DNA of 64,000 bases from Roseicyclus sp. (GCF_018402035.1 NZ_JAGYJN010000004.1:248001-312000); one strand, 5' to 3'. Shown: positions 1-9,948, numbered from the stretch's first letter. Notes: generated by a model not told the origin, from the sequence alone. Numbers and translations: made by a program.

Positions 1-441
1 GTGGGTGCGGTGCATATCGCGCAGGCCTTGGTGCCGATGGCGCGGATCGCGGGCCATGATGTGACGGTGATCGATCCGCGCCCGGCCTTTGGCTCGGCGG
101 CGCGTTTTGGCGATGTGGCGCTGGTCGATGATTGGCCCGACGAGGCCTTGGCTGCCCTTGGGCTGGACGCGCGCTCTGCGGTGGTGACGCTGACCCATGA
201 TCCAAAGCTCGACGATCCCGCGATCATGGCGGCGCTGAACAGCGATGTGTACTACCTTGGCTGTCTGGGGTCGACGCGGACCCATGCCAAGCGGGTGGCC
301 CGGCTGACGGAGGCGGGGTTTTCGCAGGCTGAGATCGGGCGCATCCATGCCCCTGTTGGTCTGGATATCGGGGCGCGCGGTCCGGGCGAGATCGCCGTGT
401 CGGTGCTGGCCCAGATCACCCAAAGGCTGCGGCGGGGATGA
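1..441 (+). CDS. XdhC family protein, C-terminal part (probably truncated by window start)
   Basis: ORF with DVTVIDPRPAFG...YYLGCLGSTRTHAKR...HAPVGLDIGARGPGEIAVSVLAQI, typical of XdhC/CoxI Rossmann domain; next to molybdenum hydroxylase genes. Confidence 0.85.
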   Translation: MGAVHIAQALVPMARIAGHDVTVIDPRPAFGSAARFGDVALVDDWPDEALAALGLDARSAVVTLTHDPKLDDPAIMAALNSDVYYLGCLGSTRTHAKRVARLTEAGFSQAEIGRIHAPVGLDIGARGPGEIAVSVLAQITQRLRRG

Positions 442-1451
442 AGTTCGGCCGTGTCACTTTGGCGCAAGCGCAGGGGGCGATCTTGGCCCATGCGATTGCC
501 TTGCCCGGTGGCAAGCTGAGCAAGGGGCGGGTCTTGGACGCCGATGATCTGGCGCAGCTGGCGCAGGCAGGTCTGGCCGAGGTGATCGTGGCGCGGCCGG
601 GGCCCGGCGATGTGCTGGAGGATGCGGCGGCGCGCCGCTTGGCTGCGGCGCTTGGTGCCTGATCCCGATGGGCAGGGTTTGCTTTACGAGCAAGCCTTTA
701 CCGGGCGGGTGAATATCCGCGCCACGGGGCCGGGGATCTTGGCGCTGGATCACGCGGCCATCGGGCGGCTCAATGCCATCGATCCGATGATCACCTTGGC
801 CACGCTTGCCCCCTATCAGCGGGTCGCGGCGGGCATGATGGTGGGAACGGTGAAGATCATCGCCTATGCCGTGCCGGGCGATGCGCTGGCGCAGGCTTGC
901 GCGGCCGGGGCGGGGGCGTTGCGGCGCTTGCCGCCGCAGGTGGGCCGCGTCGATCTGATCGTCACGCAGATCAGGGCCGCGGCGGGTGCGCGATGATGAC
1001 AAAGGGGTGCGCGCGGTCTGGGCGCGGGTCGCGCGGTTGGGGCTGGGACGAGGGGCAGACACGCGTTGTGCCCCATGCGGCCACCGCCATCGCGCAAGCT
1101 ATCGCGGCCAGCGATGCAGGGATGATCTTGGTGCTGACGGGCTCGGCCACCTCGGACATCGCCGATGTGATGCCGATGGGGTTGGTGGCGGCAGGCGGCG
1201 AGGTGATCCGCTTTGGCATGCCGGTCGATCCGGGCAATCTTTTGGTGCTGGGCCGCTTGGGCGCGCGCCCGGTCATTGGTCTTCCGGGATGTGCGCGCAG
1301 CCCGGCGCTGAACGGCGCTGATTGGGTGTTGGAGCGGCTGGCCTGCGGTGTTGCGTTAACGGGGGATGATATTGCCGCGATGGGGGTGGGGGGGCTCCTC
1401 AAGGAAATCCCGACCCGGCCACAACCGCGCGCGCGCCGTCCAGAGGGCTAG
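438..1451 (+). pseudogene. Molybdopterin-binding (MoCF-type) protein split across three frames
   Basis: ORFs 438-662, 610-996, 986-1321 and 897-1451 read as one protein when frames are joined (GKLSKGRVLDADDL / FTGRVNIRATGPGILALDHAAIGRLNAIDPMITLATLAPYQRV / LVLTGSATSDIADVMP...GMPVDPGNLLVLG...IGLPGCARSPALNGADWVLER). Confidence 0.75.
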
Positions 1452-1456
1452 GCCAA

Positions 1457-2018
1457 TCACCAAAAGGCGGGATTATCCAGCGGGGCCACGCAAGACAACG
1501 GGCCTTGGATCGGCGGCATGTTCGCACCCGTCAAGCTTTGGGCGATCCAGCCCATGGGTTGGGAAAGCGGATGCGGGGCGGGGAGCGTGTCGGTCGTGAC
1601 AGGGGCAAAGCCCGTGCGCCTATAAAAGGCCGGATCACCATAGGTCACGGCGATCTGGGCACCATCTTTGGCCAATCGGTCAAGCGCATGACGGATCAGC
1701 GCCTGGCCGATTCCCTAAGCCTTGCTGGTCGGTCGCAACGGCCATCGGTGAGAGCAGCATGATCCGATAGGCCGCTCGCGCATCGCGCAGGGGTGAGAAG
1801 ATGACCGCACCCACGGGTCTGTCGCCTTGCCACGCGGTGAAGGGGCGCAGCCCAGCATCAGGGCCAAGGGCGGTCATGGCGGCGACAAGGGCTGCGATGG
1901 CTTGACCCTCCTCCGGGCCTTCGGCGGCGGTGAAAACATCGCCAAAAAGGGCGATGATGCGCGCCTGCTGATTGGCGAAACCCTCCAAGATATGCAGGTC
2001 TGGATGATTGGCGGTCAT
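1457..2018 (-). pseudogene. GNAT family N-acetyltransferase, frameshifted near 1718
   Basis: MTANHPDLHILEGF...VATDQQGLG in one frame continues as (GIGQALIRHALDRL)AKDGAQIAVTYGDPAFYRRTGF in another; a single extra base restores a GNAT acetyl-CoA-loop-like sequence. Confidence 0.7.
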
Positions 2019-2177
2019 GCGTCCCTCATGTATCGTCGTGCCGCGGCAGTGATATCGGTCAGGCGTTGCGCCGGCAATCATCGCAGCCCAAAGGGTGGCG
2101 CGAAATGGGCCGCAAATTTCCCGTTTGCTTATGCGCGGTTCCGTGCTTGGATGGCGCCATAACCAAGGGAGGAACTG

Positions 2178-2663
2178 ATGACCCAGGTGACGATGACGGT
2201 GAACGGCAAGTCCGTTTCCGGCCAAGTTGAAGGCCGTACCTTGCTTGCTGAGTTTTTGCGCGAAGATCTTCGGCTGACCGGCACGCATATCGGTTGCGAC
2301 ACCAGCCAATGCGGGGCGTGCATTGTGCATGTGAATGGCAACGCGATCAAAAGCTGCACAGCACTTGCCGCCGATCTTGACGGGGCCGAAGTGCGCACGA
2401 TCGAGGGCATGGCCAATGCCGATGGCTCGCTTTCGGTGATCCAGCAGGCGTTTCAAGACCATCACGGGCTGCAGTGCGGCTTTTGCACGCCGGGCATGGT
2501 GATGACCGCCGCTGCGCTGTTGAAGGAAAACCCCAAGCCCTCCGAGGCCGAGATCCGCGCCTATCTGGAAGGCAATATCTGCCGCTGCACGGGATATCAT
2601 AACATCGTGAAAGCGATCATGGCCGCCAGCGGTCAGGATGTCTCGGCCATCGCGGCGGAATGA
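2178..2663 (+). CDS. coxS: Aerobic-type CO dehydrogenase / molybdenum hydroxylase small (2Fe-2S) subunit
   Basis: [16 protein letters not shown] and [11 protein letters not shown]...[13 protein letters not shown] double [2Fe-2S] motifs. Confidence 0.9.
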   Translation: MTQVTMTVNGKSVSGQVEGRTLLAEFLREDLRLTGTHIGCDTSQCGACIVHVNGNAIKSCTALAADLDGAEVRTIEGMANADGSLSVIQQAFQDHHGLQCGFCTPGMVMTAAALLKENPKPSEAEIRAYLEGNICRCTGYHNIVKAIMAASGQDVSAIAAE

Positions 2664-2794
2664 TTGCTGCGCTGCCCGCGGGGAGGCGGGCCGCGCGATC
2701 CGAGCTTTCACAAGCTTGATGGGGCCGATGCGGCCCCGACCCCGCATGACCATCGGGTGATGGGCCGGGGCGACATATCCAAGGGAGGACGACA

Positions 2795-5173
2795 ATGCCC
2801 AAAGATACTGGTATCGGCGCAAGATCGAAGCGGCGCGAGGATATACGCTTTTTGACAGGGCGCGGGGCCTATACCGACGATCTGGCCATGCAGGGTCAGC
2901 TTCACGCGGTGATGGTGCGCGCGAATGTGGCCCATGGGCGCATCGTGTCGATTGACACATCCGCCGCGCAGGCCATGCCCGGTGTGTTGGCGATTTTTAC
3001 CGGCGAGGATTTCGCCGATGTGGGTGGCAACCCGGCAGGCTGGCTGATCCATTCGCGCGACGGCTCGCCCATGCGCGAACCCAAGCGCCCCGTGCTGGCC
3101 CATGGCAAGGTGCGCCATGTGGGCGATGCTTATGCCGCTGTCGTGGCCGAAACCTATGAGCAGGCGCGCGATGCCGCCGAAGCGGTGGCCGCCGGCACCG
3201 AGATCGAAGAATTGCCCGCCATCGTCGATATGGCGGCGGCTGTCGCCAATGCCAGCAACCGCGTGCATGACGAGATCCCCGACAATCTGTGCTTTGACTG
3301 GGGCTGGATCGAGGATAACCGCGACGCGGTCGATGCCGCGATGAAGGCGGCCCCCATGTCACCACGCTGGAGTTGGTCAACAACCGTCTGGTCCCCAATG
3401 CGATGGAGCCGCGCGCCTCCATCGGGGAATTCAACCCCGGGACGGGCGACTATAAGCTGACCACCACCAGCCAGAACCCGCATCTGACCAAGCTGTTGGT
3501 ATGTGCCTTTGTGCTTGGTATCCCCGAGCACAAGCTGACGGTCGTCGCCCCCGACGTGGGCGGTGGTTTCGGCTCGAAGATCTATCACTACGGCGAAGAG
3601 GCGCTGGTTTTGGCCGCCGCCAAGAAGCTTGGCCGCCCAGTGCGCTGGACGGCGGAGCGGTCGGAAAGCTTTCTCACCGATGCCCATGGGCGCGACCATG
3701 TCACCACGATCGAGGTGGGCGCGACGCTGGATGGTGAGATCCTTGCGATCCGCACCAATACGCTGGCCAATGTCGGGGCGTATCTGTCGAATTTCTCGAC
3801 CGCGACGCCCACATTCCTGCATGGCACGCTGATGGCCGGGCCCTACAAGGTGCCGCATGTCTATGTGAACCTGAAGGCGGTCTTTACTAATACCGCACCT
3901 GTCGATGCCTATCGCGGGGCAGGCCGGCCCGAGGCGACCTATAGCCTTGAGCGGGCCATCGACAAGATGGCACGCGAGCTGAAGCTTGATCCGGTCGCTG
4001 TGCGGCGAAAGAACCTTTTGACGCCGGACCAGTTCCCCTACACCACCCCCGTTGGGCTGGTCTATGATGTCGGCAATTACCAAGCCACGCTCGACAAGGC
4101 TTTGGATATGGCCGATCTGGCGGGGTTCGAGGCGCGCGCGGCCAAAAGCCGGGCAGGAAGGCAAGCTGCGCGGTGTGGGTCTGTCCACTTGGATCGAGGC
4201 CTGCGGCATCGCGCCCTCGCATCTGGTGGGACAGCTGGGCAGCCGCGTGGGTCTATATGACGCCGCCACAGTGCGCGTCAGTGCGACCGGCACGATCCAG
4301 GTGATGACCGGCGCCCATAGCCATGGTCAGGGCCATGAGACGGTCTTTGCCCAAGTCGTGGCCGACAAGCTGGGCATCGCCGAAGCGGCGGTCGAGATCG
4401 TGCATGGCGATACCTCCAAGATCCCCTTCGGGATGGGCTCTTACGGGTCGCGTTCGCTGGCGGTCTGTGGCTCGGCGATGGACCGCGCGCTGGACAAGAT
4501 CATTGCCAAGGGCAAGAAGATCGCGGCCCATATGCTGGAAGCGGCCGAGGGTGACATCACCTTTGAAAACGGCAGCTTCTCGGTGACAGGCACCGACAAG
4601 GCGAAATCCTTTGGCGAGATCGCTTTCTCGGCTTACGTGCCGCATAACTACCCGCTCGAGACCCTCGAGCCGGGGCTGGAGGAGACGGCGTTTTACGATC
4701 CCAACAACTTCACCTATCCCGCCGGCGCCTATCTCTGCGAGGTCGAGATCGACCCCGACACCGGCAAAGTCACCATCTGTTCCTTCACCTGCGCCGATGA
4801 TTTCGGCAATGTGATGAACCCGATGGTCGTCGAGGGGCAGGTGCATGGCGGTGTTGCCCAAGGAATCGGTCAAGCCTTGGTCGAACATACGGCCTATGAT
4901 GAGAATGGTCAGCTTTTGACCGCGTCTTACATGGATTACGCCATGCCACGGGCCGATGATCTGCCGTTCTATCAGGTCGATCATTCCTGCGTCACACCCT
5001 GCAGCCATAACCCGCTTGGAGTGAAGGGCTGCGGCGAGGCGGGGGCCATCGGCTCGCCACCGGCGGTGGTCAATGCGGTCATCGATGCGCTGCACCGTGC
5101 GGGCATGGACCATGTGGATCATATCGATATGCCGCTGACGCCCGCGCGCGTCTGGGCCGCCATGCAAGCGTGA
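2795..5173 (+). pseudogene. coxL: Molybdenum hydroxylase large subunit (CoxL form II-like), two frameshifts in this sequence
   Basis: ORFs 2795-3460, 3373-4260 and 4052-5173 join into one protein; [23 protein letters not shown] and [19 protein letters not shown] present; frame changes near 3350 and 4159. Confidence 0.85.
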
Positions 5174-5182
5174 TCGGACAGG

Positions 5183-5234
5183 GGCGGGGGGCCAGCCCCC
5201 CGCACCCCCCGGGATATTTATGAAACGAAGAAGG
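5183..5234 (+). repeat. GC hairpin followed by dispersed intergenic motif (copy 1: gggatatttatgaaacgaagaagg)
   Basis: GCGGGGGG-CCAG-CCCCCCGC then gggatatttatgaaacgaagaagg, matching 33248-33280, 49745-49776 and 58874-58906. Confidence 0.8.
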
Positions 5235-5257
5235 GAAAGACCCTTCGGGAGGAATGG

Positions 5258-6049
5258 ATGTATAATTTCGAATTCGCCAAGGCCAAGACGATTGCCGATG
5301 CCGTCAAGGCATTGTCGTCAGGGGACGCCCAAGCGCTGGGCGGCGGGCAGACGCTGTTGCCGACGATGAAGCAGCGCCTTGCGGCACCGACCACGCTGGT
5401 CAGCCTCAACGCCATCCCCGAGATGATCGGGGTCTGCGTCAACGACGCGGGCGAGGTCTGCATCGGGGGGGCGACCACCCATGCCACAGTCGCGCGTGAA
5501 GCGGCGGCGCATTACCCTGCCTTGGCCGCACTTGCGAGCCATATCGGCGATCCGGCTGTGCGCAATCGCGGCACAATCGGTGGCTCCTTGGCCAATAACG
5601 ACCCGTCCGCCTGTTACCCGGCGGCGGCCTTGGGCTCGGGGGCGGTGATCAAGACCAATGCCCGCGACATCGCGGCGGATGATTATTTCCTTGGCATGTT
5701 CACCACCGCGCTGGACGAGGGCGAGATCATCACCGAGGTGCGCTTTCCCGTGCCGCAAAAGGCCAATTACCAGAAATTCGTCCAGCCCGCCTCGCGCTTT
5801 GCCTTGGTGGGGGTCTATGTGGCGAAATATGCGGGTGGCGTGCGCGTCGCGGTCACCGGCGCGGCCTCGGATGGGGTGTTCCGCTGGGCCGAGGCGGAGG
5901 CAGCGCTTTCAGCCGATTTCGCGGCCACGGCGCTTGATGCCTTGGCCGTGCCCGGCAATGACATGATCGCCGATCTACACGGCTCGGCCGATTACCGCGC
6001 GCATTTGGTCAAGGTGATGACCAAGCGCGCTGTGGCGGCCGCCGCCTGA
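5258..6049 (+). CDS. coxM: Molybdenum hydroxylase medium (FAD-binding) subunit
   Basis: MYNFEFAKAKTIADAVKALSS...LGGGQTLLPTMK...GDPAVRNRGTIGGSLANNDPSACYPAA. Confidence 0.9.
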   Translation: MYNFEFAKAKTIADAVKALSSGDAQALGGGQTLLPTMKQRLAAPTTLVSLNAIPEMIGVCVNDAGEVCIGGATTHATVAREAAAHYPALAALASHIGDPAVRNRGTIGGSLANNDPSACYPAAALGSGAVIKTNARDIAADDYFLGMFTTALDEGEIITEVRFPVPQKANYQKFVQPASRFALVGVYVAKYAGGVRVAVTGAASDGVFRWAEAEAALSADFAATALDALAVPGNDMIADLHGSADYRAHLVKVMTKRAVAAAA

Positions 6050-6075
6050 ATAGAGCGCCGGTCCGCGAGAAAACC

Positions 6076-6106
6076 AAAAGGCGCCGGGGCGATCCGGCGC
6101 CTTTTT
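6076..6106. terminator. Rho-independent, likely bidirectional terminator between coxM and glxA-like gene
   Basis: AAAAGGCGCCGG-GGCGAT-CCGGCGCCTTTTT. Confidence 0.85.
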
Positions 6107-6121
6107 GCATGGGCCAAACCT

Positions 6122-7100
6122 TCAGGCGTAAGCGGTCACCATCCGCGCGGCACGCGCCATTTTGCGCACAGCCGAGGGCGAAACGCCCAGCTTGTTGCTG
6201 ATGGCGCGCGAAAAGCCCGCCAATGTTTCGAACCCGCTGGCGCGTGCGATATCCGAGACAGGCATCGCGGTATGGCGCAGCAAATCCGCCCCATGGCGTA
6301 GGCGCAAGGTCAGGTAATGATCCGAAGGTCTGACCCCCAAAGCCCGTTCACAGCGCCCGCGCAGCGCCTTGCGGCTCATGCCAAGGCTTTCGGCCAAGTC
6401 GGTCAGCGCAAGTGGCGTTTCGAGATGGGCGCGCATGCGCGCCTCCATCTCGGCGATGATCGGATCGACGGGGGCCGCGGCCTCGGGGGTGTCGTCGGGC
6501 GCGGCACGTTGGGCTTTGCGGCGTTGCAAGCTTGCCGCTGGCCAGCCTACGCGCGACCTCTTGTGCCAAGGCGGGCGATGCGGCTTTTGCGACCCAAGCG
6601 CAGAGCGCCTCGCCGATTGCGGTCCCGCCTGCCACGGTAAGGCGACGATCATCAAGCGCATAGGGCCGGTCAAGCACCTCAATCGCGGGGAATTGGCGGT
6701 CATCGGCTGCATCTGGGCTGCGGCTGAGCACGGCTTGACGCCCGTTCAGCCAACCGATCTGCGCCAAGATCAGCGTGCCGGTTGCAACGCCGCCCAAACG
6801 CCCGCCTGCCGCCTCGATCCGTGAAAGAAAGGCCTGAAATCCGTTGGGGATGCGCGCAGGTACCGTATCGCCGCACAACACCAGCACTAGATCGACCGTC
6901 TCTGCTGCATCCCAATTGGGGCAGCCCGGCTCTACCAGTGCGGAATTGCAAGCGCGTACCGGCTGATGGCCGGGAATACGCATATCATAGGTGAAAAGCG
7001 GCTCTGGGCTGAGCCTATTGGCGGTGTCGAGCACGGCGCAGCCAAGCGCATAGGCCAACATTGGGAAACCGGGGAAAAGAACAAAACTCACATGTACCAT
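6122..7100 (-). pseudogene. GlxA/AraC-type transcriptional regulator (DJ-1/PfpI-like domain + AraC HTH), frameshifted near 6530
   Basis: MVHVSFVLFPGFPMLAYALGCAVLDTANRL... in one frame, RAHLETPLALTDLAESLGMSRKALRGRCERALGVRPSDHYLTLRL... in another. Confidence 0.8.
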
Positions 7101-7199
7101 GGCCGGAGGATGACGCAGCATTCGTGGCGGTTCAAGCCAAGTGAAGCGCAATCTCGGCCATGCGCGTCCTTGCTGCAACAGCGAGTGAGGGCAGGCGCA

Positions 7200-7231
7200 A
7201 AAAAGCAAAAGGCGCGCCGGTGGGGCGCGCC
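7200..7231 (-). terminator. Rho-independent terminator downstream of infC
   Basis: On minus strand GGCGCGCC-CCACC-GGCGCGCCTTTTGCTTTTTT. Confidence 0.75.
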
Positions 7232-7260
7232 GATCATGGCTGCTGGATCAAGGCGTGGCG

Positions 7261-7803
7261 CTATTTGGCCGAGCCGATCATCATCACCATCTGGCGTCCT
7301 TCCAGACGCGGTATGCTTTCGACCTTGCCCAGCCCTTCGACATCGGCGGCCACGCGCTCGAGCAATTCACGCCCAAGGTTTTGGTGCGCCATTTCGCGAC
7401 CACGAAAACGTAAGGTGACTTTTACCTTGTCGCCGTTTTCAAGAAACTTGGTCACGCTGCGCATCTTGACCTCGTAATCATGGGTGTCGGTGTTCGGACG
7501 GAACTTGACCTCCTTGATCTCGATGACTTTTTGCTTCTTGCGTGCCTCGGCCTCGCGTTTCTGGGTCTCGTATTTATACTTACCGAAATCCATGATCTTG
7601 CACACGGGCGGCTCTGCCGTGGGCGAAATTTCGACCAGATCCAGACCGGCCTGTTCGGCAAGCTCAAGAGCCCGGATCGGCGACAGAACACCGAGATTTT
7701 CCCCCTCTGCGCCGATCAGGCGGATCTCAGGGCAACGGATACGTTCATTCACGCGCGGGCCGGATTCACGGGATGGCGGCGCGTTATGGGGTCTGCGGGC
7801 TAT
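7261..7803 (-). CDS. infC: Translation initiation factor IF-3, probable AUA start codon
   Basis: GTG-initiated ORF (7752) extends 17 codons upstream as [17 protein letters not shown] to an ATA codon at 7803, preceded by AGGAGG with a 5-nt spacer. Confidence 0.9.
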   Translation of the reverse strand: MARRPHNAPPSRESGPRVNERIRCPEIRLIGAEGENLGVLSPIRALELAEQAGLDLVEISPTAEPPVCKIMDFGKYKYETQKREAEARKKQKVIEIKEVKFRPNTDTHDYEVKMRSVTKFLENGDKVKVTLRFRGREMAHQNLGRELLERVAADVEGLGKVESIPRLEGRQMVMMIGSAK

Positions 7804-7981
7804 GGGGGCCTCCTGAAGCTACCGAGATTTAGGCTGACAACCTAACTGTGCTGCCGGTTTCTTTCAAGGCGAATTGGCGCTTATATGCCGGAAAGCCATG
7901 GCTGCTGCATTGCGGCATTGCCAGAACGTCACGGCCATGCATAGGTGACAGCACGTTTAATCATCCAAAATGGAAGAGACC

Positions 7982-8461
7982 ATGAAACGCGTCATTATCA
8001 TTATCGTTGTCCTCGCGTCGCTGGGCATCGGCGGTTACTTTGTTGTGCAGACGCAAAATGCCAATGTCGAACGTGCCGCCGCCGAACAGGCTGCTGCTGA
8101 GGCCGCTGCTGCTGAGGCCGCTGCTGCCGCTGCCGCCGAACAGGCTGCCGCCGAGGCTGCCAAAGCTGCTGCTGCTGCCGAGGCCGCTGCTGCCGAAGCT
8201 GCTGCCGCGGTAACCAATGCCGCCCAAGACGCTGCTGCGGGCTTGGCGGATCAAGCTGTGCAGGCCCAAGATGCGCTCGCGGCCTTGTTCACTGTCGACG
8301 GCTTCGATTTCGATGCCGCAATCGCCGCATTGGCCGCAGCCGATATCCCGGCCTTGGCGCGCACTGCCGTGACAACGGCACTTGGCGCGGCGCGCGACAA
8401 CCCCGCGTTGTTGCCAACTGCCCTTGAGCAGGCGCGCAACCTGCTGGGCCTCGGCCAGTAA
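7982..8461 (+). CDS. Small membrane-anchored Ala/Glu-rich protein of unknown function
   Basis: MKRVIIIIVVLASLGIGGYFVV membrane anchor, then (A)nE repeats encoded by GCTGCTGCCGAG-like repeats, then non-repetitive C-terminus. Confidence 0.7.
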   Translation: MKRVIIIIVVLASLGIGGYFVVQTQNANVERAAAEQAAAEAAAAEAAAAAAAEQAAAEAAKAAAAAEAAAAEAAAAVTNAAQDAAAGLADQAVQAQDALAALFTVDGFDFDAAIAALAAADIPALARTAVTTALGAARDNPALLPTALEQARNLLGLGQ

Positions 8462-8479
8462 ATCCCGGCACCGAGATAA

Positions 8480-8517
8480 AAGCCCCCCTTGGCTTGGCCA
8501 AAGGGGGGCTTAATTTT
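8480..8517 (+). terminator. Rho-independent terminator after Ala-rich gene
   Basis: AAGCCCCCCTTGGC-TTG-GCCAAAGGGGGGCTT followed by AATTTT. Confidence 0.8.
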
Positions 8518-8528
8518 GCGATGTCTTG

Positions 8529-8597
8529 TCGCCCTTGCAAACGCTGCCTCGCCTGTTGCGCTGAATAAAGCGGACTGATCAAACGCGACACGCTCTA
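8529..8597 (-). repeat. MITE-like dispersed repeat, partial copy, overlapping fpr stop codon
   Basis: Minus strand TAGAGCGTGTCGCGTTTGATCAGTCCGCTTTATTCAGCGCAACAGGCGAGGCAGCGTTTGCAAGG; about 5 mismatches over 65 nt to 58920-58984. Confidence 0.85.
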
Positions 8598-9452
8598 GTC
8601 GAGAAAGGCCTTCTCGACCACATATTCGGCCGGGTTGGAATTGGCCCCTTCGCGCAGGCCATAGCCCTCGAGCATCGCCTTGATCTCAAGGTTGAAGGCC
8701 AGATTACCGCACACCATCGCGCGGTCGGTGTCCGGGGCAAGCGGGCCCACACCAAGATCGGCAAAAACCTCGCCCGAGCGCATCAGATCGGTGATCCGCC
8801 CCATCTTGGCGCTCTCTTCCCGCGTGGTGGTGGGGTAATAGCGCAGCTTGTCGGCAAACCCCTCGCCGATCAATTCGGCCAACATCTCGTCGGCCCGGAT
8901 CGCCTCGATCAGCCGCGCGCCATAGGTCAACTCGCCCAGCTCGCGGCAGGTATGGGTCAGGATCACCTCGTCGTAATCTTCATAAGTCTGCGGCTCGCGC
9001 AGAAGGCTTGCAAAAGGCGCAATGCCCGTGCCGGTGGCAAAAAGCCAAAGCCGCTTACCCGGCAAGAGCGCGTCATGCACCAATGTGCCAACAGGCTTGG
9101 GGCGCAAAATGATCGCATCACCGGGGCGGATATGCTGGAGTTTCGAGGTCAACGGCCCATTTGGCACCTTGATCGAATAGAACTCCAGCGCGTCATCCCA
9201 AGCGGGCGAGGCGATGGAATACGCCCGCATCAGCGGCTTTTGCTTGCCCGTCTCAGGGTCCGGATCGCCCATCAAGCCGATCATCACGAACTCGCCCGAC
9301 CGAAACCTCAGGCTTGCCGGCCGCGTGCAGCGGAACCGGAACAGCCGGTCGGTGTAATGCTCCACCTCGGTCACGATCTGCGTGTCGGGCAGGGTGGGTG
9401 TGGCGCGCGCTGCGGTGTTCTCGGTATCTTTCACGGGAGTGTGCTCGGTCAT
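8595..9452 (-). CDS. fpr: Ferredoxin--NADP reductase
   Basis: EFVMIGLMGD...RAYSIASPAWDDALEFYSIKVPNGPLTSKLQ...FATGTGIAPFASLLREPQTYE...VEKAFLD. Confidence 0.93.
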   Translation of the reverse strand: MTEHTPVKDTENTAARATPTLPDTQIVTEVEHYTDRLFRFRCTRPASLRFRSGEFVMIGLMGDPDPETGKQKPLMRAYSIASPAWDDALEFYSIKVPNGPLTSKLQHIRPGDAIILRPKPVGTLVHDALLPGKRLWLFATGTGIAPFASLLREPQTYEDYDEVILTHTCRELGELTYGARLIEAIRADEMLAELIGEGFADKLRYYPTTTREESAKMGRITDLMRSGEVFADLGVGPLAPDTDRAMVCGNLAFNLEIKAMLEGYGLREGANSNPAEYVVEKAFLD

Positions 9453-9522
9453 GTCATCTCAAGGGCGCGGTCTGGCCGCTACCCCCTCCATAAGCCTTGA
9501 TCTGGATCAGGGAAAGCTTTTG

Positions 9523-9948
9523 TCAGCCTTTCAGCCGCGCCTGATAGTCGCCTGCGCGCCAATCGGCGCGTGCCAACCACTGATCTTCGGGTTGGCGCGC
9601 GGCCATCGCGGGGGTGATTTCCACCTCGTCAAAGCCCGCGCGCCGCGCCATGGCATATTGATCGGCCAGCACATGGCCCGCCGCGCGCAGGCGCCCGCGA
9701 TAGCCCATCGCGCGCAGCCGCCGGGCGATGGTAAAGCCGCGCCCATCGGCAAAGCTGCCAAAACGGATGCGGATCAGCGTGATCCGGTCCAGATGCACGA
9801 CCAAGGCGTCGAGATCGGCCTGTGGCCCAAGATCGAGGGCCAGATGATCCCCGTGCAAATCCGCATCGGGTGGCAAGATCGCCCTGTCCCAATCATCGGT
9901 CGAAAAGCCCGTATCGCGCATGATGATCGCGGCGGCTGTGGTCTGCAT
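9523..9948 (-). CDS. DUF934 family protein
   Basis: IRIRFGSFADGRGFTIARRLRAMGYRGRLRAAGHVLADQYAMARRAGFDEVEI; adjacent to cysHI. Confidence 0.85.
   Translation of the reverse strand: MQTTAAAIIMRDTGFSTDDWDRAILPPDADLHGDHLALDLGPQADLDALVVHLDRITLIRIRFGSFADGRGFTIARRLRAMGYRGRLRAAGHVLADQYAMARRAGFDEVEITPAMAARQPEDQWLARADWRAGDYQARLKG

Noticed and set aside
1680-2960. 426-aa minus-strand ORF taken as one protein
   Set aside because: Only the last ~110 aa (from MTANHPDLH) is a real GNAT N-terminus; the rest runs antisense through coxS/coxL.
8086-8210. GCTGCTGCC repeat tract considered as a CRISPR or satellite array
   Set aside because: It is in-frame Ala/Glu coding repeat without spacers or conserved repeat-spacer structure.
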